Assembly (NCBI RefSeq): GCF_042683125.1
Contig: NZ_JBHUIY010000023.1
Location: 1 to 64,000, forward strand
DNA from: Phaeospirillum tilakii
GTDB taxonomy: Bacteria > Pseudomonadota > Alphaproteobacteria > Rhodospirillales > Magnetospirillaceae
Length of the DNA: 64,000 nucleotides
Direction: 5' to 3'
Shown here: positions 1 through 8,685 of the stretch, piece by piece
Numbering within the stretch: the first letter of the stretch is position 1
How the letters are laid out: every line of letters starts with the position of its first letter
The notes under the pieces: generated by a model
The model's input: the letters and a program-made list of their open reading frames with translations, nothing else
Database searches by the model: none
Told to the model about the DNA's origin: nothing
Translations under genes and position numbers: made by a program

Positions 1-1
1 C

Positions 2-133
2 GGCGGCGCGGCCGGGCCGGCGGACGACCCGCTGGTCGCCGCCGCCGCCGCCGCCGCGACCGCCGCCGCCACGGCGGAACGGCGGTTCGACGAGCTGCTG
101 GGCGAGGCGCGGAGGCGCGACGGCGATGAATGA
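2..133 (+). CDS. C-terminal end of an unidentified protein (partial)
   Basis: An open frame enters from the left edge and stops at 131-133, giving 43 C-terminal residues. They comprise an alanine run followed by a charged tail with RRFDELL and RRRDGDE. Its stop overlaps the ATG at 126 of the next gene, so it is probably the upstream member of the same signalling operon. Too little is visible to assign a family. That the frame is coding is inferred from GC-rich third positions and the overlap. Confidence 0.6.
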   Translation, partial: GGAAGPADDPLVAAAAAAATAAATAERRFDELLGEARRRDGDE

Positions 134-875
134 GCCCCCGATCCGCGCCAGCCTCGCGGTGCTGGCCCTGCTCCTCGCCCTGCTGTCGGCGCTGCTGCTG
201 TGGCGGCATGACCGGCTGCAACGGGTCGAGCAGGAGGCGCTGCTGCGCGCGGTGGCCGGCACGGTGGCCGATCAGGTCGGGCTGGCGCTCGATTACGGCA
301 TCCCCTTCTCCGCCTTGCGCGGGATGGAACCGTTCCTCGACGCGGTGCTGGCCGCCAATCCCGAGCTGGCCGGCATCGGCGTCGCCGCCGCCGACGGGAC
401 GGCCCGGTTCGCACGCGGCGCCCCGGACGGCGGGGGGCTGGCGGTGACGGTGGCGATCGCCACCGGGCAGGGCGAGGCCGGCGGCGTCCGGGTCAGCGCC
501 GCGCGCGGCCTGCCGGGCGGCTGGCTGGGCCCGGGGCTGGGGCTGATCGACCTGCTGACCCTGGCGCTGGCGTGGGCCGGCCTGCGCCACGCCGGACGGC
601 GGCGGGTGGCGCGGCCGCTGGCGGCGCTGGAGGCGGCGCTGGCGGCGATCGGCCGGGGCGATTTCTCGCCGCCGCCGCAGCGGGGCCGGGGCGAGATCGC
701 CGGGCTGGAACAGGCGGCGGCGGCGCTGGTGGCGCGGGTCACCGGCCGCGCCACCGCCTTTCGCCAGGAAATCGAGGAACGGACGGTGGCCCAGCCCGAC
801 GCGGCGGCACGCGCGGCGATCGCCGCGCTCGGCCGCGACGGCACCGCCGGGCTGCGCTTCGGGGAGGAGGGATGA
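126..875 (+). CDS. HAMP-type membrane sensor protein
   Basis: 249 residues. A hydrophobic segment at about 8-26, a periplasmic-size domain at about 30-130, a second hydrophobic segment at about 132-152, and a HAMP-like stretch (RPLAALEAALAAIGRGDF, then a GEIAGL motif) at about 163-195 can be seen. No catalytic domain follows. The start overlaps the previous stop, and its own stop overlaps the next ATG (ATGA), so it is translationally coupled to the PP2C phosphatase. It may be a non-catalytic input or scaffold partner of that phosphatase; this role is inferred from position only. Confidence 0.6.
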   Translation: MNEPPIRASLAVLALLLALLSALLLWRHDRLQRVEQEALLRAVAGTVADQVGLALDYGIPFSALRGMEPFLDAVLAANPELAGIGVAAADGTARFARGAPDGGGLAVTVAIATGQGEAGGVRVSAARGLPGGWLGPGLGLIDLLTLALAWAGLRHAGRRRVARPLAALEAALAAIGRGDFSPPPQRGRGEIAGLEQAAAALVARVTGRATAFRQEIEERTVAQPDAAARAAIAALGRDGTAGLRFGEEG

Positions 876-2920
876 ACCGGTTCGGCGCCTCGCTGCGGCT
901 GAAGATCACCGCGCTGGCCCTGCTGGCGCTGCTGGCGCTGATCGCGATCGGCATCGCCGCCCAGACCATCCGCGAGCGCCAGTTCGCGGCGGCGATGGCG
1001 GCGGCGGTGCAGCAGGATGCCCGCCTGCTGTGGCGGGCCACCCTGGGCGACGGCGTCGCCCGGCTCGACCGCGCCGCCGGGCGGATCGCCGCCGACCCGG
1101 CGGTGGCGGCGGCGCTGGCCCGGCCGGGACGGGCCGGGCTGGCGGCGGCGCTGGCGCCCCATCTCGACCGCCTCGGCGCCGAGGGCGGGCGGGGCCGGAT
1201 CGAACTGGTCGGGCCGGACGGCGGATTGCTGTTCAATTCCGGCGGCGAGCTGTTCTGGCGGCCGACCCTGACCGGGGCGGCGCTGCCGCCGGGCGGCGGC
1301 GCGGTCGATGCGGTCCAGCTCGATTGGGGCCGGGCGGCGGTGCTGGCCCATGGCCTGCGCCTGCCGGGGCGGTCGGGGGCGATCCTGGTGGTCTCGGCCG
1401 GGATCGAGCCGCTGCTGGCCGAGATGAAGGCCGGCACCGAGGCCGAGGCGTTCCTGGTCAACCGCCGCGCCCGGCTGCTGGCCGGCACCCGGCCCGGCTT
1501 GTGGGAGCGGATCGCCGCCGAAACCGCCGACGCGGCGGAGGCGCCCCGGCGCGAGATCCGCCTCGACGGCCACACCCTGGCGGTGACGGCGCTGCCGCTC
1601 GACCCGCAGGGCGGGTTGACCGCCCGGCTGGTGCTGGTGCGCGACGTCTCGCGCGAGGCCGGGGGGCGGCTGACGGTGCAGGCGCTGTCGCTCGGGCTGG
1701 CGATGCTGGCCACCCTGCTGGTGGTGGGCGGGCTGTGGCTGTGGCTGCGGCGGATGTTCCGCCCGCTCGAACAATCGGTGGCGGCGATCAACGCGCTGTC
1801 GGCGGGGGACGGTTCGGTGTCGATCGCCGCCCACGGCCGGCGCGACGAGATCGGCCGGCTGGCCGAGGCGCTGGAACGGTTCCGCGCCAACATGGCGACG
1901 CTGGCCCGGTTGCAGGCGGCGGAACGGCGCCAGCGCCGGCGCCAGGAACGCTTCATCCACCGCGAAATGACCGCGCTGGCCGGCACGCTCGACCCGCTGG
2001 CGCGGGAAGAGATCCTGCGCGATCTGGCCGAACTGGAGGGCGATGGCGGCGACCAAGGCGGGCTGGGCGTCACCGCCGCCGCCTTCCGCCGGATGTCGGT
2101 GCGGGTGCGCCAGCAGCAGCAGCATCTTCAGGAACTGATCGGCGAACTGCGCGAGGCGCTGAAGATGCAGGCGGCCTATCTTCAGCTCCAGCAGGAACTC
2201 GACATCGCCCGCCAGATCCAGCGTTCGATGCTGCCGGTCAATTTCCCGACCGATCACCCCCGCGTCGCGCTGTACGCGGAAATGGAGCCGGCCAAGGAGG
2301 TCGGCGGCGATTTCTACGATTTCTTCTTCCTCGACGAGCGCCGGTTGGGGATGGTGATCGCCGACGTGTCGGGCAAGGGCGTCCCCGCCGCCTTGTTCAT
2401 GGCGATCGCCCGCACCCTGCTGAAGGCCACCGCCTTGTTCGGCAGCCCGCCCGCCCGCTGCCTCGCCAACCTCAACAACCTGCTGGCCGAGAACAATGAG
2501 AAGGACCTGTTCGTCACGGTGTTCTACGGCATCCTCGACCTCGACAGCGGGCGGTTCACCTATTGCAACGCCGGGCACAACCCGCCCTATCTGCTGCCGG
2601 CCGACGGCCCGCCCCGGCCGCTGCCACGGACCGGCGGCGCCGCGCTGGCGATCCTGGCCGACCTGCCGCAACGCGACGCGACGGTGACGCTGGCCCCCGG
2701 CGACGGGCTGTTCCTGTTCACCGACGGGGTGACCGAAGCCCAGGAGGAAGGCGGCACCTTCTGGGGCGAGGCGCGGCTGGAAGCCACCCTCGCCGCCGCC
2801 GGCCGCACGCCGCACGATTGGATCGGCGCGGTTTATGACGGGGTGCGCGGTTTCGTCGCCGACGCGCCGCAATTCGACGACATCACCTGCCTCGCGGTGC
2901 GCTGGCAGCCCGGCGGGTGA
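872..2920 (+). CDS. HAMP-linked SpoIIE/RsbU-type PP2C serine phosphatase
   Basis: 682 residues from the ATG at 872, which overlaps the upstream stop; longer in-frame readings upstream overlap the previous gene and are not used. Order: TM at about 10-30, extracytoplasmic sensor region 35-265, TM 271-293, HAMP 294-347, a helical linker 405-450, then a PP2C/SpoIIE domain 440-682. Metal-binding motifs are present: VGGDFYD (D480), DVSGKG (498-503), FTDGVTEA (D618) and FDDIT. Family members dephosphorylate STAS-domain anti-anti-sigma factors in partner-switching cascades. No STAS protein or anti-sigma kinase is in view, so the target is unknown. The Tad pilus locus starts 515 bp downstream. Confidence 0.88.
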   Translation: MNRFGASLRLKITALALLALLALIAIGIAAQTIRERQFAAAMAAAVQQDARLLWRATLGDGVARLDRAAGRIAADPAVAAALARPGRAGLAAALAPHLDRLGAEGGRGRIELVGPDGGLLFNSGGELFWRPTLTGAALPPGGGAVDAVQLDWGRAAVLAHGLRLPGRSGAILVVSAGIEPLLAEMKAGTEAEAFLVNRRARLLAGTRPGLWERIAAETADAAEAPRREIRLDGHTLAVTALPLDPQGGLTARLVLVRDVSREAGGRLTVQALSLGLAMLATLLVVGGLWLWLRRMFRPLEQSVAAINALSAGDGSVSIAAHGRRDEIGRLAEALERFRANMATLARLQAAERRQRRRQERFIHREMTALAGTLDPLAREEILRDLAELEGDGGDQGGLGVTAAAFRRMSVRVRQQQQHLQELIGELREALKMQAAYLQLQQELDIARQIQRSMLPVNFPTDHPRVALYAEMEPAKEVGGDFYDFFFLDERRLGMVIADVSGKGVPAALFMAIARTLLKATALFGSPPARCLANLNNLLAENNEKDLFVTVFYGILDLDSGRFTYCNAGHNPPYLLPADGPPRPLPRTGGAALAILADLPQRDATVTLAPGDGLFLFTDGVTEAQEEGGTFWGEARLEATLAAAGRTPHDWIGAVYDGVRGFVADAPQFDDITCLAVRWQPGG

Positions 2921-3434
2921 TCCCGCCCGGCATCTGCGACGATTTGTGACGAAAGCGGGCGGCGCCGGAACAGCCCGGCCCCACCCGCCGCGCCAAGTCC
3001 CGCCCCCGCCAAACCTTTTTCCACCATTGGGACTTGACCCCCCGCCGCCGGACAAAGCGGCGGTCGCAACCGCCCGTGTCTGTGACCCGACCCGGCGCGC
3101 GGACCTTCCACGCTTGGATCTTCTTGGTTTTTACCATCAAAGGCTGCGTCTTTTTCTCGGCGAATGGGGAAATTTAAATAAAATTGTCTCTTTTCTCGGG
3201 CCGGGACCCGATGCCGGAGCGCCGACATAATCAATTGAAAATGAACGCTTTTACGTAAAACTTTGTTGCAATTGCGTTAATGACGCTTTGGTCATATCCC
3301 GTTATGGTTTCGCTCATTGCCCTCATGGATGCCTTTCGGCTCGGGGTGAGCCGGCGGCAGGGGGGCCCGGTCGTGCGCCGCACGCTGGCGACCGACACCG
3401 GGGGACGATCGGTTCAAACCCAAGGAGAGAGACC
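2921..3434. promoter_or_regulatory. AT-richer intergenic leader before the Tad/Flp locus
   Basis: This 514-bp stretch has no credible gene. About 3120-3300 is markedly AT-richer than its surroundings. It contains a perfect 12-bp palindrome, TTTTACGTAAAA, at 3249-3260 and a GCGT-TAATG-ACGC inverted repeat at 3274-3286. A weak promoter-like pair, TTGCGT (3272-3277) and TATCCC (3295-3300) with a 17-bp spacer, can be read. It most likely holds the promoter and operator of the pilus operon. Overlapping open frames on both strands lack a ribosome site and are ignored. Confidence 0.5.
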
Positions 3435-3629
3435 ATGAAGAGACTTTTCGCCAAGCTGTCGCGCGACGAAAACGGCGTCGCCGCCCTCGAATATTCGCTG
3501 CTGGTCGGCCTGATCACCCTGGTGGTCGCCGCCGCGCTCAACACCGGCACCATCAGCAAAGACCTGAAGACCATCTTCACCAACCTCAGCACCGACATCA
3601 CCACCGCCGCCACGGCCTCCACGAAGTAG
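3435..3629 (+). CDS. flp: Flp/Fap-family type IVb pilin
   Basis: 64 residues from the ATG at 3435, which follows the ribosome site AAGGAGAG; upstream in-frame starts have no such site and would destroy the short prepilin leader. The leader ends at G14, and the mature peptide would begin VAALEY, with Glu at +5 and Tyr at +6 as in Flp prepilins. A single hydrophobic helix spans about 20-40. It is the structural subunit of the Tad pilus, processed by the prepilin peptidase encoded next. The gap to cpaA is 38 bp. Confidence 0.93.
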   Translation: MKRLFAKLSRDENGVAALEYSLLVGLITLVVAAALNTGTISKDLKTIFTNLSTDITTAATASTK

Positions 3630-3667
3630 TCCGTCCGGACCGGAACGGCGTCGGGGGAGGAACGGAG

Positions 3668-4213
3668 ATGGGGCTGACGGGAGGGACCGTCTGTTCCGGG
3701 ATCGCGGCGGGCGCCTTCGCGCTGGCCGCGCTCACCGACCTTGCCCGGCGCCGGATCGCCAACCGGCTGGTCGGCCTGGCCGCCGCCGCCTGGGTGGGGG
3801 CGGCGCTGGCGGGAGGATTGGGGATCGACCCGCCGGACGGAATCGCCCCCGGCGGCTGGCCGGCGGCGGCGGCGGCCCTGGCCACCGGACTGGCGGCGTT
3901 CCTGGCGATGCTGGCCTGCTACCGCTTCGGCTGGGTCGGCGGCGGCGACGTCAAGCTGGCGGGGGTGGTCCTGCTGTGGGCCGGGCCGGCGCTGGCCCCG
4001 GCGGCGCTGACGGTGATCGCCCTGTCCGGGCTGGCGCTGACCCTGACGATGCTGGCGACGCGGCCGCTGCGGCGCCGGACGGGGGGGCCGGCCGCGCCAA
4101 GGGGGATGCTGGCGGCGCTCGACGACCGGCGCGGCGTGCCCTACGGGGTGCCGCTGGCGCTGGGCGGACTGGCGGTCACCCTGCCCCCCTGGCTCGGCCT
4201 GCTGAAGGGGTAA
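3668..4213 (+). CDS. cpaA: Prepilin peptidase CpaA/TadV (A24 aspartic protease)
   Basis: 181 residues, strongly hydrophobic with about five to six membrane segments. The two catalytic aspartates of the A24 family are visible: D24 in ALTDLARRRIANR and D94 in the GGGD motif (91-94). The length matches CpaA/TadV, which lack the methyltransferase domain of PilD. It cleaves the Flp leader and the TadE/F pseudopilins. The start has a good GGAGGAACGGAG ribosome site. Confidence 0.92.
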   Translation: MGLTGGTVCSGIAAGAFALAALTDLARRRIANRLVGLAAAAWVGAALAGGLGIDPPDGIAPGGWPAAAAALATGLAAFLAMLACYRFGWVGGGDVKLAGVVLLWAGPALAPAALTVIALSGLALTLTMLATRPLRRRTGGPAAPRGMLAALDDRRGVPYGVPLALGGLAVTLPPWLGLLKG

Positions 4214-4219
4214 GGGATC

Positions 4220-5230
4220 GTGACCCTGCGCGGATTGTTTCGGATCGTCCTGATTCTGGCGGTCGCCCTCTGCTCCGGGCTGCTGTTCCGCGGCCTGTTC
4301 ATCGCCTCGACCGCCGCGCCGCCGCCGCCCAAGCCGGTGGCGGTCGGCGCGGTCGCCACCGCCGCCCGGCCGCTGCCGAAGGGGCTGCTGCTGCGCGAGG
4401 ACGATTTCGGCTGGCGCGAGATCCCGCAGGATCAGGTGACGCCGACGATGATCGCGAAGGGCAGCCCCAACGCCCGCCGCCTGCCCGGCGCGGTGGTGCG
4501 CCAGCCGATCGAGGACGGCGCCGACCTCACCCCGCGCGACATCGTGTTTCCCGACGCCCCCGGCTTCCTCGCCGCCGCGCTGGCGCCGGGGATGCGGGCG
4601 GTGTCGGTGGCGATCGACGACGTCACCGGCAATGCCGGCCTGATCCTGCCCGGCGACCGGGTCGATCTGCTGCTGACCCAGCGGCTGGAAAACACCGGCC
4701 CCCAGGCCGCCGCCAAGGTGGCGAGCGAGATCGTGCTGTCCGACCTGCGGGTGATCGCGGTCGGCTCGCAGATGAAGGCGCCCGAATCCGACGGCGCCCA
4801 GCCGCGCCCGGCCCGCACCGTCACCCTTGAGGTGACGCCGGACCAGGCCGAGCGGGTCTCGGTGGCGACCCGGCTCGGCCAATTGTCGCTGGCGCTGCGC
4901 AGCCTCGCCTCGCCCCGGCTCGACCCGGCGCCGGGGGCGGCCGGCGCCGCGCCGGCCCCGGCGATGCCCGCCCCGCTCGCCGTCGAAAGCGAGCCGGCCC
5001 AGCCGACCTGGGGCGAGGACGTGTCGATGGCGATCCGGATGCAGGCGGAACGCCGCCCGGCCCCGGCCCCGGCCCATGCCGCCGCCCCGGCGCGGCGGGG
5101 GGTGCAGGTCTATCGCGGTTCGAGCCGGCCGGAAAACAGCGCCGGCCCGGGGGGGCTGGCTGGCGGGACGGAAAGCGGCCCGGTCGATTCCGCCGCCTTC
5201 GCGGCGGCGGCCAGCGCGATGCCGCGCTGA
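4220..5230 (+). CDS. cpaB: Flp pilus assembly protein CpaB/RcpC
   Basis: 336 residues from a GTG start 7 bp after cpaA. An N-terminal membrane anchor (about 5-30) is followed by an SAF-type domain (about 45-115, including PKGLLLREDDFGW) and the RcpC/CpaB domain with the LILPGDRVDLLLTQ motif (about 155). The C-terminus is Pro/Ala-rich and probably disordered. It is a periplasmic assembly factor that works with the secretin encoded next. Confidence 0.9.
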   Translation: MTLRGLFRIVLILAVALCSGLLFRGLFIASTAAPPPPKPVAVGAVATAARPLPKGLLLREDDFGWREIPQDQVTPTMIAKGSPNARRLPGAVVRQPIEDGADLTPRDIVFPDAPGFLAAALAPGMRAVSVAIDDVTGNAGLILPGDRVDLLLTQRLENTGPQAAAKVASEIVLSDLRVIAVGSQMKAPESDGAQPRPARTVTLEVTPDQAERVSVATRLGQLSLALRSLASPRLDPAPGAAGAAPAPAMPAPLAVESEPAQPTWGEDVSMAIRMQAERRPAPAPAHAAAPARRGVQVYRGSSRPENSAGPGGLAGGTESGPVDSAAFAAAASAMPR

Positions 5231-5322
5231 AACCAGGGGACGCGCTGACGGCTCGGGGCGGCGCGACCGAGAGACGGAACCGGCGACGCGGCGAAGCCCG
5301 CGCCCGGAGGGGGACGGAAGGG

Positions 5323-6729
5323 GTGGGACGAATGGGGTGGTGGCGCAACGGGGGATGGAGGGTGGCGATCGGGGCCGGAATGGCGCTGGCCCTGGCGGGA
5401 CCGGCGGTGGCCCAGACGATGCGGGCGGCGCCGGTCGCGGCGGAGGCGGCGGCCGGCGCGGCGCCGATGAGTCTGGCGGTCGGCCAGGGCCGGCTGCTGC
5501 CGCTGGGGCGGCCCGCCACCAGCGTGTTCGTCGCCAATCCCGAGATCGCCGACGTCCAGGTGCCGTCCGGCAACGCGGTGTTCGTGTTCGGCAAGAAGGT
5601 CGGCACCACCACCCTCTACGCCCTCGACGGCAACGACCGCACCATCCTCAGGACCGAGATCGCGGTCAGCCTCAACACCGACGAACTGGAGCGGATCCTG
5701 CACCAGCGTTACCCCGATTACCGGCTGACCCTGACCTCGGCCCCCGGTTCGCTGATGGTGGGGGGGGTGGTCAACAATGCCGAGGACGCCGCCGGGGTGG
5801 TCAACACCCTGGCCCCGCTGGTCGGCAAGGACGAGACCCTGATCAACGCGCTGAAGGTGCGGGCGCCGACCCAGATCCAGTTGCGGGTGCGTTTTTCCGA
5901 GGTGGCGCGCGACATCGTCCAGAATCTCGGCATCAACTGGAGCGCGGTCGGCCAGTCGGGCAATTACCTGTCCGGGCTGATGAACGGGCGCAGCTATTTC
6001 AACAGGACCACCAACACCTACACCAAGCCCGACACCAACTGGGGGCTGCTGCTCGGCTTCGTCAAGGGCGACCTCGACATCGAGGCGATGATCGAGGCGC
6101 TCGACGGCGAGGGGCTGACCACCACCCTGGCCGAGCCCAACCTGACCGCGGTGTCGGGCCAGACCGCCAGCTTCCTGGCCGGCGGCGAGTTCCCGATCCC
6201 GGTGGCGCAGCAGAACAACACCACCACGATCGAGTTCAAGCCCTACGGCGTGTCGCTGGCCTTCACCCCCTCGGTGCTGGGCAACGACCGGATCAGCCTG
6301 CGGGTCCGCCCCGAGGTCAGCGCGCTCGACTGGAGCAATGCCGTGACGATGGATTCGGTCCGGATCCCGGCGATCACCGTCCGCCGCGTCGATACCACGG
6401 TCGAACTGGCCAGCGGCCAGAGCTTCGCCATCGGCGGGCTGTTGCAGAACAACATGACCGACGCGATGTCGCGCCTGCCCGGCCTCGGCAACCTGCCGGT
6501 GCTGGGCAAGCTGTTCTCGTCGCAGAATTTCGCCAGCAACCGCACCGAACTGGTGGTGATCGTCACCGCCTATCTGGTCCATCCCACCGACGGGCGCGGC
6601 CTGCACACCCCGGCCGAGAGCCTGCGCCCGGCCAACGACGTCGAATATTTCGCCCAGACCCGACTCGGCAGCGATCCGATGGCCGCCCCCGGCAACCGGC
6701 TGGTGGGCAATCCCGGCTTCGCCTACTGA
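5323..6729 (+). CDS. cpaC: Tad pilus secretin CpaC/RcpA
   Basis: 468 residues if the GTG at 5323 is used. The ATG at 5332 also fits, and its spacing from GGAAGGGG is better. A signal peptide ends near AVAQ. An N-terminal pilus-assembly domain (LPLGRPATSVFVANPEIADV) and a BON-like region precede the secretin core with SGQTASFLAGGEFPIPV and the terminal LASGQSFAIGGLLQNN to GLGNLPVLGKLF segment. It forms the outer-membrane pore for Flp export. Confidence 0.93.
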   Translation: MGRMGWWRNGGWRVAIGAGMALALAGPAVAQTMRAAPVAAEAAAGAAPMSLAVGQGRLLPLGRPATSVFVANPEIADVQVPSGNAVFVFGKKVGTTTLYALDGNDRTILRTEIAVSLNTDELERILHQRYPDYRLTLTSAPGSLMVGGVVNNAEDAAGVVNTLAPLVGKDETLINALKVRAPTQIQLRVRFSEVARDIVQNLGINWSAVGQSGNYLSGLMNGRSYFNRTTNTYTKPDTNWGLLLGFVKGDLDIEAMIEALDGEGLTTTLAEPNLTAVSGQTASFLAGGEFPIPVAQQNNTTTIEFKPYGVSLAFTPSVLGNDRISLRVRPEVSALDWSNAVTMDSVRIPAITVRRVDTTVELASGQSFAIGGLLQNNMTDAMSRLPGLGNLPVLGKLFSSQNFASNRTELVVIVTAYLVHPTDGRGLHTPAESLRPANDVEYFAQTRLGSDPMAAPGNRLVGNPGFAY

Positions 6730-6758
6730 GCGGCCGGCCCAGGCAAGGAGTGACGCGG

Positions 6759-7418
6759 ATGCGATCCCGCCCGATCATGACGGCCCTGCTGGCGGCGGCG
6801 GCGCTGGCCGGCTGTTTCCCCCGCCCCGATTACACCGAGATGCCCGACGCCCGGGTGATCCCGCTGCAAACCACCGCCCGCACGGTGGCGGTGGCCGACC
6901 CCGACCGCCCCACCCCGGAGGAACGCGCCGCCATCGCCGCGCTGCTGGCCCAGGCCGGGCCGGCCGACGGCCATGTCCGCCTGCTGCCGCCGGCGGGGTG
7001 GCCGCGCCCCGATCCGGTCGGGCTGCGGCAGCTGACCGACCGGCTGGGGCTCCCGCCCGGCGCCGCCGTGGTGGCCGGCGCCGCCCCCGGTCCCGACCTG
7101 CTGGTCGAGGTGATCACGGTGCGGGCCCAGGCCCCCAATTGCGCCGACCTCGTCACCCCCAACCCCTCGCCCAGCGCCGGCAGCCGGCCGAGCGTCGCCT
7201 TCGGCTGCGCCACCTACGGCAACCTCGCCGCCCAGGTCGCCGATCCGGCCGATCTGGCCCAGCCGCACGCCTTCGCCGGGCCGGACGGCGCCACCAGCGC
7301 CGCCGCCGTCACCCGCTACCTCACCGACAAGGTCAAGCCGCCGCCGGTGCTCGGGGTGTCGCGGCTCGGCACCAGTTCGAGCGGTGGCGGCGGCGGCGGA
7401 AACGGCGGGTCGCAATAG
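6759..7418 (+). CDS. cpaD: Pilus assembly lipoprotein CpaD
   Basis: 219 residues from the ATG at 6759, which follows CAAGGAG. It has a lipoprotein signal with lipobox LAGC. Family marks include APNCADLVTPN and the VAFGCATYGNLAAQVADPADL segment typical of CpaD, where the second Cys of the mature region is conserved. The tail is Gly/Ser-rich. It is an outer-membrane lipoprotein expected to act as a pilotin-like partner of CpaC. Much longer open frames run upstream in the same frame but lie inside cpaC. Confidence 0.9.
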   Translation: MRSRPIMTALLAAAALAGCFPRPDYTEMPDARVIPLQTTARTVAVADPDRPTPEERAAIAALLAQAGPADGHVRLLPPAGWPRPDPVGLRQLTDRLGLPPGAAVVAGAAPGPDLLVEVITVRAQAPNCADLVTPNPSPSAGSRPSVAFGCATYGNLAAQVADPADLAQPHAFAGPDGATSAAAVTRYLTDKVKPPPVLGVSRLGTSSSGGGGGGNGGSQ

Positions 7419-7441
7419 TTCCAAGCCAGGGAGAACAGCCG

Positions 7442-8683
7442 ATGTCGATCCTCGACCGCCTCACCGGCCAGGACCGCCCGAGTCCCGCCAACGCCGAATT
7501 CATCGCCGTGCTGGCCGACGAGGCCAGCGCCGCCCTGCTGCGGCAATTCGTGCTGGAGGGGATGGTGTCGCACGCCCATGTCCTGGTCGGCGGGGTGCGC
7601 GACCTGATCGGCCTGCTCGGGCAGGTCGAGCGGCCGCCCCGGCAATTGGTGGTGGACGTCTCCGGCTCGACCATGTCCAACACCGAACTGGCCGAACTGG
7701 CCGCCGTCTGCCCGCCCGGGGTGGCGGTGGTGGTGGTGGGCGAGCGCAACGACGTCGGCACCTATCGCGAATTGCTGCGGATGGGGGTGGACGATTATCT
7801 GGTCAAGCCGCTGACGATGGACCTGCTGCGCCGGGTGCTCAACCGCCGCACCGGGCGCTCGGTGCCGGCCCAGCAGATCCGCACCGGCAAGGTGGTGGCC
7901 TGCGTCGGCAGCCGGGGCGGGGTCGGCACCAGCACGCTGGTGGCCAATCTCGGCTGGCAGCTGGCCGGGCCGCTGGAACGGCGGGTGGCGGCGATCGATC
8001 TCGACCCGTTCGGCGGCGCGCTCGACCTGATGCTGTCGGCCCCCAACAATCACGGCCTCGCCGACCTGCTGGCCAACGTCAACCAGCTCGACCCCAATTT
8101 CGTCGAACGCAGCTTCGCCCAGGCGGCGCCCCGGTTGTTCCTGCTCGCCGCCCGCGCCGAGCTGGACCAGAGCGGCGTGTTGCCGCCGCGCGCGGTGCTG
8201 ACCCTGCTGGCCGAGCTGCGCAAGCTGTTCCATTACGTCTTCCTCGACCTGCCGGCGCGCGGCGGCGAGCTGACCGCCGCGCTGCTGGCCGACGCCGACA
8301 CGGTGGCGGTGGTCAGCGAGCCGTCGGTGGTGGCGACGCGCGAGACGCTGCGGCTGATCCAGCTGGCCGAGACCCGCGACGACCGGGTGCCGCTGATGCT
8401 GCTGGTCAACCATCCCCGCCAGCCCGGCCACGCCGAACTGAAGCTGGCCGATTTCGAGGAGGCGGTGGGGCGGCGGGCCTCGCATGTGCTGCCGTTCGAC
8501 CGCGACGCCGCCGGGCTGGGGGAAAATCTCGGCCCGCCGCTGATCAGCCGGCGCGGGCCGCTGGCGCTGGCGCTGCGCCGGGTCGCCGACGATCTCGCCG
8601 GGCGGCGCAGCGCCGAGGGCGGCCGCCGGCTGCTGCCCGACTGGCTGCCGCTGCCCGGGCTGGCCCCGGCGCGGGGAGGCTGA
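7442..8683 (+). CDS. cpaE: Pilus polarity/assembly ATPase CpaE/TadZ
   Basis: 413 residues from the ATG at 7442 (ribosome site CAGGGAG). A receiver-like N-terminal domain (about 20-135) is followed by a MinD/ParA-type ATPase with deviant Walker motif GSRGGVGTST (about 157-166) and the AIDLDPFGG motif. CpaE/TadZ proteins localise the Tad machine, usually at a pole. It lies between cpaD and cpaF, with 2 bp separating its stop from the cpaF start. Confidence 0.92.
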   Translation: MSILDRLTGQDRPSPANAEFIAVLADEASAALLRQFVLEGMVSHAHVLVGGVRDLIGLLGQVERPPRQLVVDVSGSTMSNTELAELAAVCPPGVAVVVVGERNDVGTYRELLRMGVDDYLVKPLTMDLLRRVLNRRTGRSVPAQQIRTGKVVACVGSRGGVGTSTLVANLGWQLAGPLERRVAAIDLDPFGGALDLMLSAPNNHGLADLLANVNQLDPNFVERSFAQAAPRLFLLAARAELDQSGVLPPRAVLTLLAELRKLFHYVFLDLPARGGELTAALLADADTVAVVSEPSVVATRETLRLIQLAETRDDRVPLMLLVNHPRQPGHAELKLADFEEAVGRRASHVLPFDRDAAGLGENLGPPLISRRGPLALALRRVADDLAGRRSAEGGRRLLPDWLPLPGLAPARGG

Positions 8684-8685
8684 CG

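Noticed and set aside
293..3055. A 920-codon open frame on the minus strand, and many similar antisense frames throughout
   Set aside because: They lie opposite clear genes (here the PP2C phosphatase) and exist because stop codons are rare in DNA of this GC content. Composition is low-complexity Arg/Gly/Pro with no domain motif.
3288..3434. Upstream extension of the pilin reading frame
   Set aside because: It adds 49 residues before the Flp leader, lacks a ribosome site, and would bury the prepilin cleavage signal.
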